From the NCBI GenBank assembly GCA_964388055.1, contig CAYLXU010000003.1:1-32674 (forward strand): a DNA stretch of 32,674 nt, given 5' to 3'. The DNA comes from CAYLXU01 sp964388055. Lineage in GTDB: Bacteria; Patescibacteriota; Minisyncoccia; UBA6257; JACRHW01. The notes under the pieces were generated by a model that worked only from the letters and a program-made list of their open reading frames with translations, ran no database searches and had not been told where the DNA came from. A program made the position numbers and the translations under genes. Of this stretch, positions 25,054 to 32,674 are shown in pieces. Every line of letters begins with the position of its first letter. Position 1 is the stretch's first letter.

Positions 25054-25761
25054 TCACATACTTGAAGGATAGTCCCCCAAACCATGCCTGGAAACAGTAA
25101 TTTCGCCAAATTGTTCCGATTGGTGAGGAGAAATCACGCCCGTCTTCATAAGCTCCAAAAGTGCCAAAAAAAGGACAATAACCTCGATTCGATCCTTTTC
25201 GCTCAATAGTTCTCCGAAACGAAAATGAGATCCTCTGGATAATTTTTTTAAGATATCTTCAACTTTTTCCTCAATTGTCACCACTCTCCGCTCCATCGTT
25301 TCTACAGGAATTTGTGTCTGAGAAATTAAGAAATGAGACAACGCCTTTTTCACGTGTTCTGAAGTTAGGTTTGGGGCAGGCAAAAAAGATGGAGCATATC
25401 CCTCAAGAAAACCCCTCCCCCACATTGGATTTTTCAGATATAACTCGGCAACGAATTTGCTAATTCGTTTTATTTCTCTATAAATCTTTAACTGTAATTC
25501 TAAATTGCCTTCCTCATCCAATTCCTCTATCTCTAATTTAGGGAGAATCTCCTTTGACTTGATAAAAATGAGGCGCGCGGCAGTAACAAGAAAGGCCCCT
25601 ATCTCCTCATAATCCTTCTCTTGCAAACTACGAACATATTCTAAAAAATCATTCGTGATAGAAGAAAGGCTCACCTCAGTAATTTCGAGCTTTTTTCCCT
25701 CAATCATCTGTAAAAGCAAATCAAATGGACCACTATATTGTTCACTCTGTATTTGAAACAT
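25054..25761 (-). CDS. scpA: Segregation and condensation protein A
   Basis: Kleisin subunit that bridges the SMC heads. I chose the ATG at 25761 (235 aa): the product then starts MFQIQSEQYSGPFDLLLQMI, the usual ScpA beginning. A longer frame would add a hydrophobic stretch overlapping comEC. The C-terminal winged helix region (LLSEKDRIEVIVLFLALLEL) is present. It ends in TGA, evidence that TGA is a stop here. comEC ends 13 nt upstream. Confidence 0.94.
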   Translation of the reverse strand: MFQIQSEQYSGPFDLLLQMIEGKKLEITEVSLSSITNDFLEYVRSLQEKDYEEIGAFLVTAARLIFIKSKEILPKLEIEELDEEGNLELQLKIYREIKRISKFVAELYLKNPMWGRGFLEGYAPSFLPAPNLTSEHVKKALSHFLISQTQIPVETMERRVVTIEEKVEDILKKLSRGSHFRFGELLSEKDRIEVIVLFLALLELMKTGVISPHQSEQFGEITVSRHGLGDYPSSM

Positions 25762-25774
25762 AATAATACATAGT

Positions 25775-27001
25775 TTAACATTTTTCCTTATTCTCTCGTA
25801 CTGTACGCATGCTCCAAAAATGAGAAAGAAAAATAAACAACAAAGAATAGTAAAAAAGTGTAAATAAAAGTGAAGCACTACCCAAATTTACTTGAACTAA
25901 AAACGGAATAGTAGAAAAAAGGTGAATAACCCCCAATTCATATCCCACTAAAAACGAAACAAGAAATCCTACAACCTGTGCTACAAATACACTAAAAAAA
26001 CCAAGAACGCCAACAATAAAAACAACGAACATGGTAACAGGAATAATTGGGAGAATAAGAACGTTTGTAATAAACGAAAGAAGAGAAAAAGAGTGAAATG
26101 TCCCCAAAAGAATTGGAAATACCATAATTTGACTCGCAATTGTCGCAAATATGTGCGATCGTAAGTTTAAAAACGAATCCTCCCAAAAATTTGAAAAACG
26201 TTTTTCAAAAACTGGAACAAGTGTTACAAGCCCCAACGTGGAAAGAAAAGAAAGTTGAAAACCAATATCTAAAGCGGCTACGTTTGGATCAACTAAGATC
26301 ATCCCGAACGCTGCACAAAGGATTGCCCTCTTTATGCTAAATAGTCTACCCACAAATTGAGCCAAAAGAACCAACTCCCCCATTACAGCTGCCCGCACAA
26401 GTGAAGCCTCTGCCCCCGTCATTATCACAAAGCAAACAATCAGTGCACCTGCAACTAGAAGCGCGATGTGTCGATGAAATCGTAATAAAAGCAAAGCACC
26501 GAAAAGATAATAGCCAATTAAAGAAATGTTAAATCCCGAAAGCGCCACAAGATGTGTTGTTCCCGTCTTGCGCATCTCTTCTCCGATTTGGTAAGGAATC
26601 CCCTCCTTTCCCACAAGAAGAGAAATTCCAAATGAAGCGTATGGCTCTGGCACTGCGCTTCGAACGCTGTTTGTAAAGGCGTATTTAATATAGTAAAGCG
26701 TTGTCTGTAATGGCCCGGTCGTCCCCACGAACGGTCCGTTAAACCCTGGCCGAACCTCTTTAAAAAAGTATCCGTATACAAAGGCTAATACTACAAACTG
26801 AATGCCAACCAAGGCAAAGATAACTTGTTTCGGAATTGGGTGCCCTCGTGCAAACAACAGAAAAAAACAATCAAATATAAAAATAAACGACGCTATTATC
26901 ACAATGTGCACCCCACCCAAAAAGGGAGCCACCAAGCTCCCCCCAATAAACCCGATCAGCATCCAATCAATTACCTCTTGTATTGATGCCAAGTTCTTCA
27001 T
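25775..27001 (-). CDS. comEC: ComEC/Rec2 competence channel, short form
   Basis: Inner-membrane channel for uptake of single-stranded DNA. The 408-residue protein has many helices and the core Competence domain motifs GTTHLVALSGFNISL, SLVRAAVMG and DIGFQLSFLSTLGL. Full-length ComEC has about 750 residues with an N-terminal OB domain and a C-terminal metallo-beta-lactamase-like nuclease domain; the second is absent and the first is absent or minimal here. The short form suggests a separate nuclease or none. It opens the comEC-scpA-scpB unit. Confidence 0.9.
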   Translation of the reverse strand: MKNLASIQEVIDWMLIGFIGGSLVAPFLGGVHIVIIASFIFIFDCFFLLFARGHPIPKQVIFALVGIQFVVLAFVYGYFFKEVRPGFNGPFVGTTGPLQTTLYYIKYAFTNSVRSAVPEPYASFGISLLVGKEGIPYQIGEEMRKTGTTHLVALSGFNISLIGYYLFGALLLLRFHRHIALLVAGALIVCFVIMTGAEASLVRAAVMGELVLLAQFVGRLFSIKRAILCAAFGMILVDPNVAALDIGFQLSFLSTLGLVTLVPVFEKRFSNFWEDSFLNLRSHIFATIASQIMVFPILLGTFHSFSLLSFITNVLILPIIPVTMFVVFIVGVLGFFSVFVAQVVGFLVSFLVGYELGVIHLFSTIPFLVQVNLGSASLLFTLFYYSLLFIFLSHFWSMRTVRENKEKC

Positions 27002-27106
27002 TATCGTTTCACGTTTCTGGCAAACACCCCTAGTTAGATTTCTTAGACTTTATTGACTTTCTGCCAGAGCAGGTCTCCCTATCAGAACAATAAACACATA
27101 TTCTTC

Positions 27107-28354
27107 TTAATACTCCTCTAACTTATTTATCTCATCATGTTCTCTAATCCTGCTCAACGCTTTCGCCTCAATCTGACGAATGCGCTCTCTTGTAACTCCA
27201 AACTCCTTCCCCACCTCCTCCAATGTGTGGGTAATACCATCATCAAGACCAAATCGCATACTCAAAATTTTTTGCTCTCTTGGTGTAAGGTCCCGAAGAA
27301 TCGCCGCAAGCTTATCTCTTAAAAGACGCTGAGACGCAGATTGCATGGGGGTAATAGTCTTTTCATCCTTAATAAATTCGCCCAGTGTAGAATCCTTATC
27401 ATCCTCACCAACTGGAGATTCAAGAGATACTGTCTCTTGAGAAATTTTCATAATATGGTGCGCCTTATCAATGTCAATTCCCATTTCAGAGGCAATTTCT
27501 TCTGGGAGCGGCTCCCTACCAAGATCCTGCTGAAGACGACGCTTTACTTGTAAAAACTTAGAAATTGTTTCCACCATGTGCACAGGAATACGAATGGTGC
27601 GAGCCTGATCAGCAAGTGCCCTAGTAATTGCCTGTCGGATCCACCATGTAGCATATGTTGAAAACTTAAAACCTCTTCTATAGTCAAATTTATCTACCGC
27701 ACGGGAAAGACCAATATTCCCCTCTTGAATAAGGTCAAGAAGGGTAAGGTGCGGACTCCTCCCTACATATTTCTTCGCAAAGGAAACCACAAGCTTTAAG
27801 TTTGCCTGAATAAGCTTCTGGCGCGCCTCCTCGTCTCCAGCTTCAATTCGTTTCGCGTAAGCTTTTTCTTCATCAGCGGTTAAAAGAGGTATCTTTCCTA
27901 TCTCGCGAAGGTATGCCTGTACTGCATCCGAGAGCTCCATGCCAGGAGGCACCTCCGTTGCCCGACTTAGCTCTTCTTTTGAAATTTCATCGGGTTGCTG
28001 AAGCTCGAGAAACTCTCGCGCCTCTATGACTTCAATGTTTGCTTTTTCAAAAGAATCATATAGTTCCTCTAAAAGAGCGAGGTCGGTTTCAACACGTGGA
28101 AAAGAATGGAGAATTTCTGACTCAGTGACAAAACCCCGCTCACGCCCCTTACGCATAAGCTCCTCTACCAACTGCTGTTTCTTCTCGGGAGTTAGTTTTT
28201 CATACACCTCCACTACCACAACATCTTTCTTTTTAACTTGTTTTATAGGACGTTGTGCTTTTTGCTTTACTGATTTAACCACCCGTATTTTAGAAGTAAC
28301 TTTTTTAGTCTTTTTTTGGGCGGTTTTTTTAACCCCTTTTTTAAGTTTTGGCAT
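27107..28354 (-). CDS. rpoD: RNA polymerase primary sigma factor
   Basis: The 415-residue protein has a Lys-rich N-terminal tail (1-45), a short region 1.1-like segment, and complete regions 1.2-4: AVQAYLREIGKIPLL, then the LLDLIQEGNIGL core-binding segment, FKFSTYATWWIRQAI (229-243, region 2.3-2.4, -10 recognition) and a C-terminal helix-turn-helix with GVTRERIRQIEAKAL (-35 recognition). Presence of both DNA-binding regions fits the -35/-10 and extended -10 promoters seen in this window. dnaG lies upstream, as in the classical macromolecular synthesis operon, but a hairpin separates them. Confidence 0.97.
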   Translation of the reverse strand: MPKLKKGVKKTAQKKTKKVTSKIRVVKSVKQKAQRPIKQVKKKDVVVVEVYEKLTPEKKQQLVEELMRKGRERGFVTESEILHSFPRVETDLALLEELYDSFEKANIEVIEAREFLELQQPDEISKEELSRATEVPPGMELSDAVQAYLREIGKIPLLTADEEKAYAKRIEAGDEEARQKLIQANLKLVVSFAKKYVGRSPHLTLLDLIQEGNIGLSRAVDKFDYRRGFKFSTYATWWIRQAITRALADQARTIRIPVHMVETISKFLQVKRRLQQDLGREPLPEEIASEMGIDIDKAHHIMKISQETVSLESPVGEDDKDSTLGEFIKDEKTITPMQSASQRLLRDKLAAILRDLTPREQKILSMRFGLDDGITHTLEEVGKEFGVTRERIRQIEAKALSRIREHDEINKLEEY

Positions 28355-28407
28355 ATTAAAATAGGTTTTTATTTAAAGTATTTAAAAGGTTTAAATAAAG
28401 CAAAATA

Positions 28408-28434
28408 AGAAAAATCCTTTTGCTATAAGGATTT
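28408..28434 (-). terminator. Terminator or attenuator between dnaG and rpoD
   Basis: Minus-strand stem AAATCCTT / AAGGATTT (28427-28434 with 28412-28419), 7-nt loop, followed by a T-rich tail TTTTCTTATTTT. It ends dnaG transcripts and, as it lies downstream of a promoter at 28451-28479, may attenuate rpoD. Confidence 0.65.
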
Positions 28435-28450
28435 AGAACAAGGCGGTTAC

Positions 28451-28479
28451 AATATACCATTATTGTCCATCAAGTTCAA
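28451..28479 (-). promoter_or_regulatory. Promoter inside the 3' end of dnaG, directed at rpoD
   Basis: TTGAAC (28474-28479), 17-nt spacer, then TATATT (28451-28456) with TGG before it (extended -10). The expected start is near 28444, about 10 nt before the hairpin and about 90 nt before the rpoD ATG. Confidence 0.5.
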
Positions 28480-30247
28480 CCCTCCGCAAATCATTAAGAA
28501 GAGAGCTTATTTCAGCCACTTTCTTATTCATCTCTATTTCGTTTCCTGCCTGCTCAAGGGAGCGAATTTCACTATTTTTATCTTGAATACACCCACGGAG
28601 ATATTCCAGTTTATATTCACGAATCGTCCTTTTGAGCTCATCCTCCCACATCGTTTCCCCCAAAGATGCCTCAAGATAACTTTTCATAAGGATAAGTTTC
28701 GGATCTACATCCTTATGCGCAAAATCACCCCCCTTCAAAGAAATAAAAGTGTTGTAATGAATACCATTTCCATATCCATCAAGCAACACAAGATGCTTCG
28801 ATAATTCGGGCTTGTACATCACTAAAGTAATTATTTCATCAAAAAGAAGATCGAGGCGACTGGAACGAGAGAAGTGTTTTTCGTGAGAATCTCCAACGTA
28901 AACTCCCTCCAGGTCTTTTGCGCTACTCCTAATTAACTCTTCCAAGTCCTTTCGTACATCATCGATATTTATTCGAGCGGCATCAGCAAGCACACTCATC
29001 CAATGTCCTCGTTCTGTGGCGGAGGCAAGAGTAGAAACCTTCTGAAGAAACTGCCTCACCGCACCAAGCTTCTTCTGTAACCCATCACCCGATTGTTGCC
29101 TCAATACATCAACGGGTAACAATGACTGAAAAAAATAATCTATAGCAGGGAGACTCTCGTCCTTAAGAAGATCAAAACGAGCTGTTTTTCCCAAAAAATA
29201 TTCACCAGGATCTTTACCGTTTTTAATGGTAAATACGCGCGGCTCAAGACCAGAAAGTTGCGCCAATGCAATGGCACGTTCCGTTGCATTTTGTCCAGCG
29301 ACATCAGCATCAAATATAAAAATGAGCCGCTTAGTGAGATATTTTAACAAACTTAGGTGCTCCAAAGTCAACGCCGTCCCTGATGTTGCCACCACATTCT
29401 TAATTCCGGCCTGATAGGCAACCAAAAAATCCATCTGCCCTTCAACAAATACACACGCATCAAGCTCTCGAATCGCGTGTTTGGTTACTGAAAATCCATA
29501 CAACAATTTACTTTTATTAAAAATAGTTGTTTCCGGAGTATTCACGTATTTCCCCTCCCGCTCTCCGCGATCTTTAAGTTTCATCAAATCCTCCTCAAAA
29601 ATACGCCCAGTGAAACCAACAAATTTTCCTAAACGATCTTGTATTGGAAACATGATCCGTCCTCGAAAACGATCATATACATCATTGCCCTTCCTCAGAA
29701 AAAGTCCCGCGGCCTCCCCCTTCTCTAAAGGGATTCTCCGCGAAAGAAAAAACTTTTTCAACAATTCAAATTGTGATGGAACATACCCCAAACGAAACTC
29801 ACGAATCGTCTCATCCGTAAGCCCCCTCTTTCTTAGGTACTCCAATGCAGGAATGCCTGCAGGACTAAAGAGAACCTCGGAATAATAACGAGCGGCAAGC
29901 TCACAAATACCATATAAATCCTTATCAACTCGGGCGTAAGAAGATCCACGAAACTCCTCAAGCGACACGCCAGCTTTTTCGGCAAGAATACGCAACGCCT
30001 CAGAAAATTCAATGTTTTCAAACTGCATTACAAAACCAAACACATCTCCTCCTGCACCACACCCAAAACAATGCCAAATCTGTTTCTCTGGTGAAACAAA
30101 AAACGAAGGTGTTTTCTCCCTATGAAAAGGACACGCTCCTTTATAGTTGATACCGGCTTTTTGGAGTTTTATATACCCCTGCAAAAAACTTACAATATCA
30201 AGCCGTTCTTTAATTTGTTCCGCCGGAGAATTCATTGTTTTCATCAT
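28460..30247 (-). CDS. dnaG: DNA primase
   Basis: Makes the RNA primers for DNA replication. The 595 residues begin with the CHC2 zinc domain: C39, H42, C60 and C63 in the ACPFHREKTPSFF and HCFGCG segments. The catalytic TOPRIM core follows, with VFVEGQMDFL and IFDADVAGQ holding the acidic metal ligands. The C-terminal helicase-binding part is divergent. Up to three ATG codons (30247, 30244, 30235) could start it; I keep the first. Confidence 0.96.
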   Translation of the reverse strand: MMKTMNSPAEQIKERLDIVSFLQGYIKLQKAGINYKGACPFHREKTPSFFVSPEKQIWHCFGCGAGGDVFGFVMQFENIEFSEALRILAEKAGVSLEEFRGSSYARVDKDLYGICELAARYYSEVLFSPAGIPALEYLRKRGLTDETIREFRLGYVPSQFELLKKFFLSRRIPLEKGEAAGLFLRKGNDVYDRFRGRIMFPIQDRLGKFVGFTGRIFEEDLMKLKDRGEREGKYVNTPETTIFNKSKLLYGFSVTKHAIRELDACVFVEGQMDFLVAYQAGIKNVVATSGTALTLEHLSLLKYLTKRLIFIFDADVAGQNATERAIALAQLSGLEPRVFTIKNGKDPGEYFLGKTARFDLLKDESLPAIDYFFQSLLPVDVLRQQSGDGLQKKLGAVRQFLQKVSTLASATERGHWMSVLADAARINIDDVRKDLEELIRSSAKDLEGVYVGDSHEKHFSRSSRLDLLFDEIITLVMYKPELSKHLVLLDGYGNGIHYNTFISLKGGDFAHKDVDPKLILMKSYLEASLGETMWEDELKRTIREYKLEYLRGCIQDKNSEIRSLEQAGNEIEMNKKVAEISSLLNDLRRVELDGQ

Positions 30248-30284
30248 ACACCGTCACCATAATTCGACAACCATCTCCGCTTAA

Positions 30285-30306
30285 TAAAAAATCCCCGTTT
30301 TGGGGA
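30285..30306 (-). terminator. Terminator of the two small orphan genes
   Basis: Minus-strand TCCCC-AAAAC-GGGGA hairpin (30292-30306) followed by TTTTTTATT. It sits 11 nt after the zinc-ribbon gene stop and before dnaG. Confidence 0.85.
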
Positions 30307-30317
30307 CATGTATTTTA

Positions 30318-30500
30318 TCAGCAACAAGAAACCGCGCGTCCTTCTTCATTCGGTTTTTCCTCGCACTTTGGGCAATATTCAACCTGCTCTTCGCGAACGC
30401 TTCCATGTCCAGGAACAGGATGTGTTACTGTGACAGTCTGCTTTGGAGAACCACACTTTCCACAACGCCTTACCCAACACTTCCTGTCAAGATCGTCCAT
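30318..30500 (-). CDS. 60-residue zinc-ribbon-like protein
   Basis: Two CxxC pairs (C13/C16 in CGKCG and C43/C46 in YCPKC) fit a small zinc ribbon; additional Cys at 8, 59 and 60. The rest is polar and charged. A perfect ribosome site GGAGGTGA lies about 8 nt before the ATG, partly covered by a CCCTTC-AC-GAAGGG hairpin. A strong terminator follows. This combination supports a real gene despite its size. Function is unknown; it may bind metal or nucleic acid. Confidence 0.65.
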   Translation of the reverse strand: MDDLDRKCWVRRCGKCGSPKQTVTVTHPVPGHGSVREEQVEYCPKCEEKPNEEGRAVSCC

Positions 30501-30514
30501 TTACTCTCTCACCT

Positions 30515-30528
30515 CCCTTCGTGAAGGG
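30515..30528 (-). promoter_or_regulatory. Short hairpin abutting the Shine-Dalgarno of the zinc-ribbon gene
   Basis: CCCTTC-AC-GAAGGG forms a 6-bp stem whose last bases overlap the start of the GGGAGGTGA ribosome site, so folding could lower translation. Confidence 0.35.
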
Positions 30529-30545
30529 TTTTGTCAGATCACAAA

Positions 30546-30764
30546 CTATCGTGGATAGTGATAAGGATCACCTTCTGGGCCATGATGATTATAATCATTG
30601 TGATACCGATGCTCGTACTGTGCAGGCGGAGGAGGAACAAGACGATGTCCTGGGCCATCAGCACCTACATATCGAGTAATCAGAATAAAATTCAAGGCAG
30701 TTGCCAAAGTAAGCAAGCAAAGAATAATGCTAACCGAATCCAAGGTAAATTTTCCAATCTTCAT
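30546..30764 (-). CDS. 72-residue single-helix membrane protein with His/Pro/Tyr-rich tail
   Basis: One N-terminal helix (about 10-32), then an unusual hydrophilic tail rich in His, Pro and Tyr (HRYHNDYNHHGPEG). His-rich tails of this type may bind metal; that is inference only. A Shine-Dalgarno (AGGGAG) lies about 8 nt before the ATG and a canonical promoter further up. The zinc-ribbon gene begins 45 nt after its stop, so the two probably form one short operon. Confidence 0.62.
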   Translation of the reverse strand: MKIGKFTLDSVSIILCLLTLATALNFILITRYVGADGPGHRLVPPPPAQYEHRYHNDYNHHGPEGDPYHYPR

Positions 30765-30810
30765 TACTTATTCTCCCTTCAAGCAATGTGGGGCTCAAAG
30801 AACCATAAAA

Positions 30811-30839
30811 ATAATATCATTTTTTTTCTAACATGTCCA
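30811..30839 (-). promoter_or_regulatory. Sigma-70 promoter of the two small orphan genes
   Basis: TGGACA (30834-30839), 17-nt spacer, TATTAT (30811-30816) preceded by TGA, an extended -10. The leader is about 40 nt. Confidence 0.65.
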
Positions 30840-30853
30840 GTCTTGCACAAAAA

Positions 30854-30882
30854 TAACAAAAGAACCCCGCTATCGCGCGGGG
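30854..30882 (-). terminator. Terminator of groEL
   Basis: Minus-strand CCCCGC-GCGATA-GCGGGG stem (30865-30882) followed by TTCTTTTGTTATTTTT, 31 nt after the groEL stop. Confidence 0.88.
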
Positions 30883-30912
30883 CCTTTTCTATATCTAGCA
30901 AACAACCAAATT

Positions 30913-32565
30913 CTAATATTCAGGCATTCCTGGCATTCCACCGCCCATTCCAGCAACTTTCTCCTTCTTCTCAGGAACATCGGCAACCACGGCCTCAGTA
31001 ATCATCAAAAGTGAAGATACAGAAACCGCATGCTCTAACGCCGAACGAGTCACCTTTGTTGGATCAATAATACCGTCTTTAATAAGATCAGTATACTCTC
31101 CTGTAGCGGCATTAAATCCATAAGAAGAAAGGTCCTTCTTGTTCAGTACGTCATTTAAGACCACTGCCCCATCAAACCCAGCATTTTCAGCAATCTGTTT
31201 TAGTGGTGCCTTCAAGGCCTCAAGAACAACCCCTACACCAACCGCCTGAGCAAACTCCTCGTCGCCTGTAAGCTTCTTCTTAAGCGCTTCAACGGATGCA
31301 ACTGCCCGAACAAGCGCAACGCCTCCCCCAGGCACAATTCCTTCGGCAACGGCAGCCTTTGTGGCATTTACGGCATCCTCTATGCGATGCTGTTTCTCCT
31401 TCTGGGCAACCTCAGTAGGAGCGCCAACCTTAATTACCGCAACACCGCCAGCAAGCTTTGCAAGTCTCTCCTCAAGCTTTTCACGATCAAACTCAGAATC
31501 AGTCTTTTCAATTTGTGAACGAAGCTGTTTTACACGAGCCTCAACCTTATCCTTGGCACCCCCACCACCGACAATGGTTGTTTTGTCCTTATCGGCAATT
31601 ACCTTCCTTGCCTTACCAAGAAGCGTGATATCTGTTGCATCAAGCTTGCGACCTGTTTCCTCAGAAATGTATTCAGCGCCAGTTACAATAGCAATGTCTT
31701 GAAGCATTTCTTTCTTCCTGTCTCCAAATCCAGGAGCCTTTACCGCAAGTACATTAAATACGCCACGCAACTTGTTTACCACAAGCGTTGCAAGAGCCTC
31801 ACCCTCAATATCATCCGCAATAATAACAAGATTCTTTTTCCCAGCCTGCATGAGTTTCTCAAGCAACGGGAGCATATCATTGATGGAAGAAATCTTCTGG
31901 TCAGTTACCAAAATATATGGGTTCTCTAAGATCGATTCCATTCGATCAGGGTTTGTTACCATATACGCAGACACATACCCACGATCGAATTGCATACCTT
32001 CAACAATCTCATTTGAAATCCCCATTGTTTGAGATTCTTCAACAGTTACTACACCATCCTTGCCAACCTTATCAATAACGTTTGCAATCAAATTCCCCAC
32101 CTCTGCATCACGAGCTGAAATGGTTGCAACCTGTGCAATTTCCGCCTTTTGAGAAACTGGCTTTGAAAGCTTCTTAAGGACGCCGACTACCACCTCGTGC
32201 GCTTTCTCCATGCCAGCCTTCATTTTAATAGGGTCAACACCCGCAGTAACATTTTTGAGCCCCTCCCTTACCATTGCCTGCGCAAGAAGCGTGGCGGTAG
32301 TTGTTCCATCCCCCGCAACATCGTTTGTTTTTGAAGCAACCTGTTTGATGAGCTCCGCACCTGCATTTTCTACCTTATCCTCAAGTTCAATTTCCTTTGC
32401 AATCGTCACCCCATCAAGAGTAATGGTTGGCGCACCATAACTTTTTTCAAGCACTACTGCGCGACCACGTGGCCCAAGAGTTACCTTTACTGCATCCGCT
32501 AACGTATCAATTCCCTTCTTAAGAGATTCACGCGCTTTTTGATTAAATAAAATATGTTTTGCCAT
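30913..32565 (-). CDS. groL: Chaperonin GroEL (Hsp60)
   Basis: Forms the double-ring ATP-driven folding chamber in the cytoplasm. The 550 residues have the N-terminal KVTLGPRGR, the ATP-site motif GDGTTTAT, the central hinge and apical segments, GIVPGGGVAL, and a Gly/Met-rich C-terminal tail GMGGGMPGMPEY. Length is normal. groES is not within the 109 nt seen upstream; it could lie further upstream, outside the window. No CIRCE operator was found before the start. Confidence 0.98.
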   Translation of the reverse strand: MAKHILFNQKARESLKKGIDTLADAVKVTLGPRGRAVVLEKSYGAPTITLDGVTIAKEIELEDKVENAGAELIKQVASKTNDVAGDGTTTATLLAQAMVREGLKNVTAGVDPIKMKAGMEKAHEVVVGVLKKLSKPVSQKAEIAQVATISARDAEVGNLIANVIDKVGKDGVVTVEESQTMGISNEIVEGMQFDRGYVSAYMVTNPDRMESILENPYILVTDQKISSINDMLPLLEKLMQAGKKNLVIIADDIEGEALATLVVNKLRGVFNVLAVKAPGFGDRKKEMLQDIAIVTGAEYISEETGRKLDATDITLLGKARKVIADKDKTTIVGGGGAKDKVEARVKQLRSQIEKTDSEFDREKLEERLAKLAGGVAVIKVGAPTEVAQKEKQHRIEDAVNATKAAVAEGIVPGGGVALVRAVASVEALKKKLTGDEEFAQAVGVGVVLEALKAPLKQIAENAGFDGAVVLNDVLNKKDLSSYGFNAATGEYTDLIKDGIIDPTKVTRSALEHAVSVSSLLMITEAVVADVPEKKEKVAGMGGGMPGMPEY

Positions 32566-32589
32566 AATATTTTAAATTTGAAACTCGAA

Positions 32590-32595
32590 ATTATA
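32590..32595 (-). promoter_or_regulatory. Candidate -10 box of groEL
   Basis: TATAAT on the minus strand, 24 nt before the ATG. No matching -35 was seen in the AT-rich upstream region. Confidence 0.35.
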
Positions 32596-32627
32596 ATAAT
32601 ATCTCATCTTTTTTATATTGTGAATTT

Positions 32628-32655
32628 GTTTCGAATTTCGTATTTCGTGCTTCGG
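32628..32655. repeat. Four imperfect 7-bp repeats upstream of groEL
   Basis: GTTTCGA, ATTTCGT, ATTTCGT and GCTTCGG follow each other without spacing. A related inverted copy (GAAACTCGAAATT) lies at 32580-32592, so the region can form an imperfect dyad. Confidence 0.55.
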
Positions 32656-32674
32656 ATTTATTCACCAAGCATTG

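Noticed and set aside
25054..25056. Recoding of TGA as in Gracilibacteria
   Set aside because: scpA and the 110-aa gene end normally at TGA, and reference-length proteins contain no in-frame TGA.
32628..32655. CRISPR array
   Set aside because: The repeats are 7 bp without spacers and there is no cas gene.
32566..32674. CIRCE operator before groEL
   Set aside because: No TTAGCACTC-N9-GAGTGCTAA or near match is present.

Overview
The window looks like a scaffold piece from a Candidate Phyla Radiation (Patescibacteria, probably Parcubacteria-like) bacterium. The reasons are the several short proteins with a Type IV secretion pilin-like membrane module, a compact gene set with many 4-14 nt overlaps and few Shine-Dalgarno sequences, a PriA that has lost its helicase motifs, a short ComEC, and moderate-to-low GC. 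TGA is used as a normal stop (for example scpA and the 110-aa gene at 14278-14610), so the genetic code is the standard bacterial one and not the recoded TGA code of Gracilibacteria. A run of exactly 100 N (1915-2014) marks an assembly join.

Region 1 (2-5004, plus strand) is the most unusual part. After the 3' end of an mscS-type channel gene come three genes with the same layout: signal peptide, pilin-like two-helix membrane module, then a different extracytoplasmic domain resembling a peptidoglycan hydrolase. These are a divergent NlpC/P60-like domain, a CHAP domain and an SLT lytic transglycosylase-like domain. Among them lie a small one-helix protein and a membrane-anchored TolB/WD40-like beta-propeller. 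I read this as a surface-anchored cell-wall-remodelling or wall-attack module.

Region 2 (5001-8235, minus) has fmt and def for N-terminal methionine formylation and deformylation, plus priA without Walker A/B. Region 3 (8303-13479, mostly plus) has a CtpA-type protease, a two-helix small protein and a membrane PH-domain protein, rplI, rpmA on the opposite strand, a 58-aa membrane peptide gene, a GH1 beta-glycosidase, and a membrane-anchored clan GH-A glycosidase that overlaps it.

Region 4 (13480-15527) is a looser stretch. It holds two orphan genes with strong Shine-Dalgarno sites and their own promoters and terminators, a gene-poor 450-nt stretch with a 130-nt inverted-repeat element, and a small membrane protein gene with a leaderless-type promoter.

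Region 5 (15528-27001, minus) is a cell-wall, division and chromosome-segregation block. One unit runs comEC, scpA, scpB, a D,D-carboxypeptidase and mraY, and ends at a hairpin terminator. The next runs a D-aminoacylase-like gene that has lost its metal ligands, ftsW, murG, gltX and an M23 peptidase with a long coiled coil. Region 6 (27107-32565, minus) has rpoD, dnaG, two small orphan genes with strong Shine-Dalgarno sites, and groEL. An rpoD-directed promoter inside the dnaG end, followed at once by a terminator-like hairpin, suggests an attenuated rpoD leader. No tRNA, rRNA, insertion sequence, prophage or CRISPR array was recognised.
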